Position numbers and translations under genes: made by a program | Shown: positions 45,905 to 56,140 of the stretch, piece after piece | Numbering within the stretch: the first letter of the stretch is position 1 | Layout: every line of letters begins with the position of its first letter | DNA from: Begonia masoniana | Taxonomy: Eukaryota; Streptophyta; Magnoliopsida; Cucurbitales; Begoniaceae | DNA: 64,000 nucleotides | Reading direction: 5' to 3' | Assembly (NCBI GenBank): GCA_022432975.1 | Contig: CM039505.1 | Span: forward strand, 45,118,544-45,182,543 | The notes under the pieces: model-generated | Told to the model about the DNA's origin: nothing | What the model saw: the letters and a program-made list of their open reading frames with translations, nothing else | Database searches by the model: none

Positions 45905-47608
45905 TGTAACGCCCCAATTTAAAAATTCTTAATTTGAAACCTTAATTTTTAAAAACCCTAAGTTCACCATCTCACTGTCGTTCAGGCTTTTGCTATCACG
46001 TCATTACATATGTTCAAGCTCACCATCTCACTGTCGTTCAGGCTTTTGCTATCACATTTTCCGTCAATTCCATCATTTTCATAAACATGCAAATATCATA
46101 CCCATTTTATCTTTTAAATAATTCTATGTTGATACTCTAACATATGTGCTCAACCATCGAAAACGTGTGATAAAATAAAATAGTAATAAAGAAAATAACA
46201 TATATTCTATGATGTAGGGCCGTAGCCAAAACGTTGTATTTGGACTTATTTGGATTCCGAGCAATAAGTGTTTTTGTGATATTCCAAAAATTCCAAAATA
46301 ATATCCTGCTCAAATAAAATCTTTGGTATTAAAATGCTACTTAATAAATCCAATATCAAAGTAATTTGAGCAGAAATTCCTTACTTTACGTTATCAGGTC
46401 AGATCGGATCGGTTGAATTGATTTGGATTGAATCGGACGGCACCTAAATTTTTCCTAGATAATTCAGATATAAATGTTAAAATCCCACTTAAATTATTCC
46501 AATTTTATAAGAATTTGGGCAGTAATTTCTTACCGGGTAAATCTTCAATCGGTCCGGTTTGATTCGGGTAGAAATTTGGTTTAGGTCCAGTGCGGGTGAA
46601 TAGTATCGGGTCGAGTCGGGTGAACAGTGCCGGTTCAGTTTTGGGTCGGTGAACAGTACCGGTTCGGTTCGAGTCGGGTGAACAGTGCCGGGTCGGGTCA
46701 GTTTGGTTCACTGCTGGTCCGGTTTGGTCAGGAATGCAATAAGTGAATCAGTTTAGTTTTTCTTTAAAACTGAACCAATGTCTTCTTCACGATTTCTGCA
46801 AAGAGTAAGAGGGAGAGCATTAGCGAGGGAGAGTGAGAAACAGAGAGCGATCGAGCGAGCGACAGAGGGAAAACAGAGAGAGACAGAGAGTCTTACTATG
46901 ATGGTTCGTTGACGGAGGTCAAGGGAGCTTCGTCGCAGGCTGAGCGGTGGTCGGAGCTCGCTGCTTTTGGAAAACTGAGGTAAGTTCTTCTTCTTCTTCT
47001 TTCTGAAGAACTCGAGAGGGAGAGCGGTGGTGTGAGATTCCTCCACCCAAACCCCTCTATTTATAGGAGAGGTTTGTAACAAACCTTTCCGATAAATCCG
47101 AGTTCAAGTTGGATTTACAACTGATAAATCTGATTCCAAATCGGATTTCCAGAGATTTTCTTGGTTGGAAATCCAAACTTCCTCTGAATATGGATGATTT
47201 TTAGACTAGGTTCATTGATTGTTGTTTCCCCAAAATTCGGGTTCAAACGAATTTACAGACCTGGAAAATTCGATTCCCAATCGGGTTTCCAGAAATGCCC
47301 TCTGCTGTTAGTGTTTTTGGACTGAATTCAGGCTAGATTCATATTGAATCGATATCTTAGGGATTTTTAGGAATCAAATCTTAGATTAGGTTTTTGATGG
47401 AGAAAGAGATAATATTTGAGACGAAGATGAGTGATTTTTGATTTTTCAACAAATTGGCATAATCTCAGAGAAAATCTTTCATTATTTAGGGATAATTTAA
47501 TAATTTATTAAATTTGAAAGATTCATCTATCATTGATTAGTTGAAATATTTAACATTTTATTTTAATTTAAATTTCAAAATTTCATTTTAAAATTTGAAG
47601 ATGTTACT
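45905..47608 (-). repeat. E9 3' LTR
   Basis: It begins TGTAACGCCCCAATTT and ends TGTTACT, a CA end changed to CT. The following ATCTACCTCCCTTC is the complement of a polypurine tract, as in E2, E3 and E4. A GTGAACAGT-containing minisatellite lies at 46540-46735. The small frames at 46505-46711 and 46753-47082 are repeat products or unrecognised. Confidence 0.7.
46540..46735. repeat. Imperfect 24-30-bp minisatellite with GTGAACAGT core
   Basis: The cores lie at about 46596, 46620, 46649 and 46679, embedded in GGTTCGGGTCGAGTCGG-like sequence. Confidence 0.8.
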
Positions 47609-49471
47609 ATCTACCTCCCTTCAAAGAATTTCGTCCTTGAAATTTAAAATAGTTTTATATATTTGACCATTATATTTAAATTAACATCTAGAAATTTTAA
47701 TATATCATATTAGCTCATTTATAGTTTATTATAGATTTAATAGTACTTAAGTCCAACCTTATGTTATCCTCGAATTTGTAAGTTAAGGCTTATTATGCTT
47801 TCATTGTGCTACTCTAAATTATAAATGTCTTTGTGTCTTTCTATATATTTTTATTCTCATCTAAAGTTTCAAGTTCCTCTATTTCATCAAAATTAAATCT
47901 CATTCATACCTATTGTTAAACCTCCATCTCCAATATATTAATGTAAATGCAAAGGTTGTCAATTCTAAATATTCGTTTTCCTTCAATCTTAATTCCGACC
48001 TAATGTCCAATTTATTTAATAAAATCTAATATTCATGTTTTTCTTGAACAATAATTATTCTAATTTATATATTCAAATATGGATATTATTCTTAAGATCC
48101 TCAAATTGGCTTTTATTTAGTCAACTATATTATCAAGAATTGAATAATGCTCAAATAAAATCTAAACTCACGTATTTCCTAGAACAATAAAAGTTTTTAG
48201 TTAAATATTAGAAATATAAATGTCACACCTATAAACCTCAATATCATTTTGATCAACTACATCATCAAAATATCCTCAAAATTTAATAATTTCCTAAGGA
48301 AAGTATAAACTTCAGAATTCTTCGAGCAATGTTTATTTAAATTAAATATCTAGATATAAATTTCATATTTAAAACCTCAATTATATCTTCTATCAATTAT
48401 ATCGTCAAAAAATAATTATTCATGACGATCAATATAATCCCCATACTTTCAGAAATAATGATCTCTCTATATATCCTCGAGTTCACTCCAATCAACTACA
48501 TTATCAAAATTTTAAATTATTATTTAAAGATCTTGATTTCATTTTGATAAACAATATCTTCAAAATTTAATAATTCATTGACTAGGATTTAATCTCTTTA
48601 GTTCCCTAAAGAATGATCACTCTAACCATTTACTCGAATATAATTCTCATAATTGCGTTTGCTGTATTCAATTTGATCAGCTATAACCTCGATTATTTAT
48701 CAAGTACTATCTAATTCCTATGTCGACAAATTGAATCATCCTAAACTACACACTTTAACACTTGATCGTTCATAGATTCATTGACTTTAATTTACTCAAT
48801 TATAACCTCAATTTTTAAAGTCATCTAATTTCACTCTATTTCTATTTCTCCTCAAACAAAATTTATTATAATCCTCAATTTTCTAATTCAATATCCTCAA
48901 AAGTTTAATAATTGTTCCATCAAATGTAACTTTCATAAATCACCATAACAATAATCATTTCAAGTTAAATTTTCTTTAATAGACTATATTCCTCATGATA
49001 TACTAATTCTTTAAAAAAAGTCTAACCTCCATATTTCCTCAATCAAGCAACACCAAATACTTAGAAAGCAAAATTCTTATCATAAATCCTCAACTTCAAT
49101 CTAATTAATTATATTCTAAAAATTTGTCAAATAGAATCCAACATTAATACTTTCTCAAAATTTAAAGACATCAATATTTTTATTTTATTTTATTTTTTTA
49201 TTTTTACTAACTATATCCTTAAAATTTAGTAAGTTTTCTACTACTTTCTCATCTCTATAGTTCTTCGAACAAATTTGTTATAAACTTTAAACTCTATAAC
49301 TTTTCTCTATAAGTTTTTTGTTTCCTCAAAGTTTTGATCACAGTAACTCAAATTTTTCCACTAATTTTTATTTTAATGTTAAATTTTGAAATCTAAGTTG
49401 TTCAAAACTAGATCTTAGTGTTAGTTCATTAATTTGTGAGTTCAAGTTTACCAAATATCTCCTACTACTTA
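47609..49471 (-). mobile_element. E9 interior: AT-rich, no gag or pol
   Basis: After the polypurine-like start there is no recognisable coding sequence for over 1.8 kb. A loose motif, (A)TCAA(C/T)TA(C/T)AT..TC(A)TCAAAAT, recurs about every 100-130 bp (for example near 48118, 48246, 48396, 48490, 48544, 48883, 49105 and 49205). This fits a large non-coding LTR derivative or a very decayed interior. The 5' LTR is not seen; the right end is the E8 LTR fragment. Confidence 0.45.
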
Positions 49472-50213
49472 TGTAACGCCCCGAATTAATCAACCCGGTT
49501 CGCTACTCACACTCACTAAACTGAACTAGAAAATAAAATAAAAATAAAACTTTATCCATCGATATAAGACATTTATGTAAAACAGAGTCATTATGAAAAC
49601 AGGCTAGAAAATCTTTGGGTTCAAAATCGTTTAAAATCTCTCTGTGACATCTGCAGTCAGTTCGACACTACTAGGTAATCTGTCGTCCACAGAAACTGTC
49701 ACCCGAACTCATCGCTCAAACTACATCATCCAGGCTCTACATCGAACAAACTACGTCGACCAGACTACGTCAATTTGAATGACACCGTTTCGACAACACT
49801 CTGGACGACAACTTTGGACAACTGTTCCTCGTCGTCCACGGCTACATAGACTTATTTTCTACGGATTGTCGTCCGCAGTCATACTTAGACTTATCGTCCA
49901 CAGACCACGTGACTTTAACGTTCCTGGTCCACATGACTTCATCATCCACGGGTTACATAAACCCATCGTCCACAGACTAACATCCATAGGCTTACTTAAA
50001 TTTATTGTCCATAGGCCACGTGACTTTATCGTCCTCGGCCCACGTGACTTTATTGACCCCAGCTTTGGACTACTACTTTGCCTTCAACTTTGGATGACTA
50101 TTTTCACTTACAGTTTGGACGACTATTCTTGTCCACAGAATGGACGATTGTTTTTGCTTACGACTTTGGACGATGTTCTCGTCCACGACTTTGAACGATA
50201 ATTCGTCTACAAC
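49472..50213 (-). repeat. E8 LTR fragment, split by E4
   Basis: It starts TGTAACGCCCCGAATTAATC, like the E2/E3/E4 LTR ends, and is cut at 50213 by E4. It holds imperfect ~30-bp repeats with CGTCCACAG and three CACGTGACTTTA words (CACGTG at 49906, 50017 and 50041). The rest of the LTR should lie beyond E4, outside the window. The frame at 49779-50201 is a repeat product. Confidence 0.7.
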
Positions 50214-52414
50214 TGTAACGCCCTGGGTTTTCTGAACCCGGTTCGTTACTCATAATACTGAAACACACTATGACATTTTGAGAAAATCTTAAAATTTCAC
50301 TCGACGGTCAAAATTTGATCCTTAAACGTAAAAACTTGCAGTGGAAAAACATTTGTATAAAACAACATTTACTAATTAATTAAAATATTAAAGACTGTTG
50401 GTTGAAAAGAGAACAAAAGAAAACAGACACCTCTACCGCTAAATAGTTCTAGTGATAGACATAAAATAAGAGACACCCACCGCCAAACAGTGCCAGTGGC
50501 GAAAGCAGAAACAAGACCTCTACCGCTAAACCGCGTCAGCTGAAACGACACGTCGACTTCTCGCGTCCACCGCTCACGTCCACCGCTCGCATTTGCCGAA
50601 CTACACATCGATTCCTCACATCTATCTCTCATGTCCACCGCTCAACAGTAACATTCGACTCCTTCATCCAACATCTACCAGTAGACTACATCCACCGATA
50701 GATAATAGCACTCGACATTCACTGATAGACTACATCTACCGGTAAACAGTAACACCTAACATCCACCAAACACAAGACGACAAAATCTATTACTCACATC
50801 CACCGATAGACAAAACGACAAAACCTAATACTCCCTTCTACGCTCACATCCACCGGTCACAAAACGACAAAGTCTACTACTCACATCCACCGGTCACAAA
50901 ACGACAAAACCTAATACTCCCTCCTACGCTCACATCCACCGGTAGACTACATCTACCGATAGACAAAAATACTCAACATCCACCGGTGGACTACATCCAC
51001 CGTTCGACAATAACACTCAACATAACAGCATATCAACCATTTTCACTCTAAACAAAGAAAAACTGTGACTACCAAAAGAGCTTGTACATTTTACTGAAAA
51101 TCGTTCAAAACATCATAAGTTCACAACTTTCTAAAAATATCCAGCAAAGCAACTACCTCTAAACCAAATCATGTTTTTCATACTCAGAACAAGAAAACCA
51201 TAAAGTTGTTAAAAACATCAAAACTACTAATGTTATTAAAACCCTCTAAACACTTCCACAAAACAGTTAATCACTGAAACTTCATATATAGACAATAGTT
51301 AAACGGCCTCATCAGAACACCAAACCGTGGCATTGAAGTGCTCCCCCAACCAACCTAGTCCTCAACATGCTCAGAGAATGCACCTTCTGAGGCTTCTTCA
51401 CCTACATCACAAAACTCATCTATTAGCCTAATGCTAAGTAAGTAGAGCAATAATGAAATGATATGCTGAAACATAAATCCTAGTCATGCAATTGCTACTC
51501 TCACATCTCAGTTGCATTCATGTTCTTTCTCTGATCTGATCCCTCGGTTCCATTGGGAATTGGATCAATTTTCCCAAAGTCATACACCCTCTTCATAAAT
51601 TAAGGGGCGGATTAGTTCCCTTAACAGCTGATCTGATCCTAAATTCCATTGGGAAGCGGATCAATTTTTCCAAAGTTATAAATCCTCTTCATAAGTTAAG
51701 GGGCGGATTAGTTCCCTTAATACCTGGTCTATTACAATCTGTTCATGCATTACCATGCCTTTACATGTAAATTCATTTTCGTATTCTTTCCAAAAACATG
51801 ATGCATGACATACAGAAAACATTCAAACATGCATAAACCTACTGTTTTGTGATGTAGGCACGAAGGCACACACATACTCCACTTACCTGACTTCCTGGGA
51901 AAAGTTGGGTTGCAGGCTATCTCGGGATTTTGGTCACCTAAAATCATAAACAGAGTGTTAATTCAATCTTCACTATAACTCATTCTAAACCATTCAGAAA
52001 CCTAAGGAAGCTAACTTGGAACTCTATTAATCGTGCATTCTCGGTTTATCACCTAAACCCGAACCTACTCTCATTCACAGCATTCCCAAAACACACATTG
52101 TACTATCTCTGCTATCTAGCCACTAAAACTCAAGAAAACTCACCTAGGTTGAGGAATGGAAATCGGAGAGGAAAATTGCCTGGAGAGCTCTGCTGAGCTT
52201 GAGCTGAATACCGAGAAAGGGAAATGAGAAAACAGTGGCGGTTAAACCTCATTAAACCCTCCCTTAAATACGTTATCCACTATAAATCTCAAATTACCAT
52301 TATACCCTTACTTAGTCATTCATTAACCTAATCAATAATTCTCTCAATTTCATCCATAAAGTGTACACTAATAGTTGACAAGGTAAAATCGATTCAATGG
52401 AACCGGGTGTTACA
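50214..52414 (-). repeat. E4 3' LTR
   Basis: 2201 bp, same family as E2, E3 and E6. It carries CACATCCACCGATAGACAAA-type repeats at 50430-51020 and two 'GATCC...TTAAGGGGCGGATTAG' units at 51535-51720. On the minus strand the frame EEASEGAFSEHVED lies after the last acceptor. Confidence 0.9.
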
Positions 52415-52439
52415 ATCTACCCTCCTTAAAAGAATTTTG

Positions 52440-53698
52440 TCCTCAAAATTCAATACCTGAATAATTCTGGATGTTGGTCCATCATGTCCTGTTGGCGCTC
52501 CCAAGTTGTCTCCTCTATGCTCTGGTTACGTCATAACACCTTCACTAGCTGAACTTCCTTATTACGTAGCACTTTTGTTGCATAGTCCAAAATTTCTACA
52601 GGTTTCTCCTCATAGGTAAGGGTAGGATGAACTTCAATGTTCTGCTGTTCCACAATCTGAGATGGATCCCGTATACACTTCTTCAACATGAAAACGTGGA
52701 ACACATTATGGATTCCTTCCATAGAGGTTGGTAACCGTAACTGGTAAGCTGTCTTCTCAATCCTCTTCAAGACGGTGAATGGTCCAATATATCTGGGGTT
52801 CAAGTTGCCTCTCTTTTCAAATCTCACAACTCCCTTGAGTGGTGATACCTTAAGAAAAACTTCATCATCAACTTCAAATTCTAATTCTCTACGTCTTCTA
52901 TTGGCATAGCTTTTCTGTCGGCTTTGAGCTGTTAAGATTCTCTGTCGGATGAGGGCAATCTTCTCCACTGTTTGCTGCACAAAATCAGGACTAATCAATT
53001 GCGCTTCACCAACTTCGTCCCAATACAAAGGAGATCTGCATTTTCGTCCATACAATGCCTCATCCGATGCCATACATATTGCAGCCTGAAAACTGTTATT
53101 ATAAGAAAACTCCACCAATGATAAATATTTACTCCAAGAACCCTGAAAATCTAATATGCACGCGGGAAGCATATCTTCTAATGTCTGAATAGTTCTCTCG
53201 GATTCTCCATCTGTTTGAGGGTGAAAAGCTGTATTAAAGTTGAGCTGTGTACCCATAGCCTTATGTAGACTCTTCCAAAACTTCGACGTAAATCTAGAGT
53301 CTCGGTCAGAAACTATAGTGCTTGGAACTCCATGCAGTCTAACAATCTCATGCACATAAAATTCAGCTAGTTGGTCCATCGAGTAGATTATCTTTATGGG
53401 CAGAAAATGAGCGGATTTGGTTAGACGATCTACTATCACTCAAATTGCATCATGTCCCTTTGCTGTCCTAGGCAATCCTACCACAAAGTCCATCGTTATT
53501 TGTTCCCATTTCCATTCGGGAACTGGTAATGGTTGTAATGCTCCTGCAGGCCTCTGATGTTCAGCTTTAACTTGTTGGCAAACTAAACACAATCCTACGT
53601 ACTCGGCCACACTGTTTTTCATAGTTGGCCACCAATAATGTTGTTTAAGGTCTCTATATATTTTTGTACTTCCAAGATAGACAGAGAGTCTAGAAGAA
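52440..53698 (-). pseudogene. E4 integrase and chromodomain-like tail
   Basis: The integrase zinc-binding region ([13 protein letters not shown]) and the start of the core (M-D-F-V-V-G-L-P) lie at 53698-53440. A TGA replaces a conserved Trp codon. The core continues (53439-52531) with S-D-R-D-S-R-F and H-P-Q-T-D-G-E-S-E-R, then the linker A-Q-S-R-Q-K-S-Y, where E2 and E3 have TAG. The tail ends T-K-V-L-R-N-K-E-V-Q-L-V-K-V-L at a TGA near 52531, where the next codon in relatives is Trp; chromodomain sequence continues beyond. Confidence 0.9.
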
Positions 53699-56010
53699 TG
53701 TAACACCCGGTTTCTATTAACTGATTTACCTTTTCCATTTTAGAAAATTGAAATTTGAGTGATTTAGTGATTAGGTTAATAAGTGAATGAGTAAGGATAA
53801 AATGGTAAATTAAAATTTATTGTGGATAACGTATTTAAGGAAAGGTTTAATGAGGTTTAGCCGCCACTGTTCCTCCATTTTCTTTCTCGGTATTCAGCTC
53901 AAGCTCATCAGAGCTCCAGGCGATTTTCCCCTCCGATCTCCATTTCCTCAAACTAGGTAAGTTTTCCCTTCGTTTTCTCGAGATTTAGTGGCTAGATAGC
54001 AGAGAGAGTGCAATGAGTGTATTTTTGAGAATGCTATGAGTGAGTTGAGTTCGGGTTAGTGTTGAATCGAGAATGTGCGATGATCCGAACTTCTAAACTA
54101 GCTCCTTAGGTTTGTGAATGGTGTAGGATGAGGTTTAGTGAAGATCTGAATGGTATTTTGTTTATGACATTAGGTGAACAGGGCTTCCAAAGTAGTTGAA
54201 ACCGAGCGATTTCCAGGAGACCAGGTAAGTGAAGTTTGCTTGCGCCTTCGGGCCTACATCACAAAACATTAGGAATATGTTTATTTGAATGTGTCCGTAT
54301 GTTATGCATCATGTTTTAAAAGTATAAATTTGAATGCATGTTGGCATGGTAAGGAATGAATATAACGAAACAGCTATGCGAAACAGATTTACTGTTAAGG
54401 GAATTAATCCGCCCCTTAATGAGACAGTGGATATTTAGACTTTGGGAAATTTGATCCACTTCCCATCGAACAGGGGGATCGAAAACAGCTATGTGAATCA
54501 GATTACTGTTAAGAGAATTAATCCGCCCCTTAATGAGTCAGTGGATATTTATACTTTGGGACAGTTGATCCAACTCCCAATTTCACAGGGGGATCTGAAC
54601 AGAAACGATGAATGAATAACTGAGATGAGAAAGTAGAAATTGCATGTTTAGGAATTCAGATATCAGCATTTCATTTCATTACTGCTTTACTTACTTAACA
54701 TTAGGCTAATAGATGAGTTTTGTGATGTAGGTGAAGAAGTGACTGCAGGTGTGTTTACTGAGTTCGCTGAAGAATAGGTGAAGTTGGAGGAGCACTTCTT
54801 TGCCTCGATTTGGTATACTGATGAGGCGGATTAACTGGTGTCTGAAGAAGTGAAGATTTAGTGAGCTATGATTTGATTTAAGTATGTTGAGTTTTCTAAT
54901 GACAGAAGTGATTTTAATGTTTTCGAATACATTCCCTTCAGACTTTCTGATAAAAGTACTCTGTTGGCTTTAACACTTGTTTGTGAGTGAAGTCTTAGTA
55001 GTTATTTGATGTTTTGATACCCTTGGGAATTTCTCCTCTGCCAAAGAAAACGTGATTTAAATGTAGTTGGAGTTTATCATCTTCAAAGTTATGTCGAGGA
55101 TACAGATGTTGTTCTTTTGTTAATGGTTGTTTGTTGAATGTCAAATGTTATTTGTGGTCAGGTTGTTTTGAATGTTTTGAGTGAAGTTTGTAAGTTCCAT
55201 CATAGGTGAATGAAGTTCACCGGTGGATGTGAGGTTAGTCGATCGGATGAAGGAAGTCATTCGGTTGACGTCACCGGTGGATGTGAGGTTAGTCAATCGG
55301 ATGAAGGAAATCATCCGGCTGACGTCACCGGATGATGTAGTAGAAGTCTTGTCGTTTAGTGATCGGTGGATGTCGTGCGTTAAGCTTACCGGATGATGTA
55401 GTAGAAATCTTGTCGTTTAGTGATCGGTGGATGTCGTGCGTTAAGCTTACCGGATGATGTAGTTGAAGTTTTTGTCGTTTAGTCACCGGTCAATGTATTC
55501 TGTTTGTTTTGCTTTGTGAGTAAAGTCTTTTGTCGTCTTGTGATCGGTAGAGGCTGGATGAACGAATCATCCGGCTGACGTTATCGGTAGATGTAGTGGC
55601 AAAACTTGTCGCTTTGCGATCTACTGAGGCAGGAAGAATGATCCTCTAGCTGACGTCATCGGTAGAGATCCTTCAGTTTTATTTCTGCCCTCTTGTTGAC
55701 TTTGTTCAGCGGCAGATGAGTTTGACTTTTGCAATTTTCAAAGTGTTTCACGATTTAAACCTTATTTCTTTTGGCCGAATGTTTCCTAATATCTCAATTA
55801 ATTATTCAAACATTGTTCTTCAGTTTTGTTTAACTCTATTTTTGTTCAAATAATTTCCGCTGCAAGTATTTAAACCTTTTGAAGTTTTAGAAAAAAAAAA
55901 AAAACGTCAAGTTCAGACTTTTGAGTGAAATTTTAAATTTAGTCCAAAGTTTCTTAGTTATGTTCGAGCTTTGAGTAACAAATCGGGTTATAAAAATTCG
56001 GGGCGTTACA
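53699..56010 (+). repeat. E6 5' LTR, with TATA box and splice-like sites
   Basis: TGTAACACCCGG...GGGGCGTTACA. TATA-like TATTTAAG at 53832-53839. Donor ACTAG/GTAAGT (GT 53957), acceptor GACATTAG (54172-54173), 51-nt middle segment 54174-54224, donor CCAG/GTAAGT (54225) and acceptor GATGTAG (54729-54730). The frame EEVTAGVFTEFAEE follows and stops at 54775. Two 'TTAATCCGCCCCTTAATGAG' units (54405-54600) and CGGTGGATGT/GTCGTTTAGTGATCGG repeats (55190-55690) follow. The order is the same as in the minus-strand relatives. Confidence 0.92.
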
Positions 56011-56013
56011 GTA

Positions 56014-56024
56014 TGGTATCAGAG
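56014..56024 (+). promoter_or_regulatory. E6 primer-binding site
   Basis: TGGTATCAGAG three bases after the LTR-terminal CA at 56009-56010. Confidence 0.9.
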
Positions 56025-56140
56025 ACATTCAGTTAAACCGTTCAAAAGATTACTCATCAGTGCCAATCGTTGCATGGAAGTACTTCAACAACTGTAAGTG
56101 TTTATCTTAACCTTAGTTAATAGATATTTAAGAGTGTAAT

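Larger units (their letters stand above)
50214..53698 (-). mobile_element. E4, Tekay-type element, 3' part (split by E6)
   Basis: The 3' LTR starts TGTAACGCCCTG at 50214 and ends GGGTGTTACA at 52414. Pol follows up to 53698, where E6 inserts. The remainder lies beyond the window. Confidence 0.88.
53699..56140 (+). mobile_element. E6, Tekay-type element: 5' LTR, primer site and leader
   Basis: The LTR is 53699-56010, then primer site and leader, then E7 inserts at 56141 before gag is reached. It is opposite in orientation to E4. The rest lies beyond the window. The left target-site candidate is AAGAA (53694-53698). Confidence 0.88.

Noticed and set aside
50372..50638. 88-codon minus-strand frame in the E4 LTR
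   Set aside because: Lies within LTR short repeats, with no counterpart frame in related LTRs.
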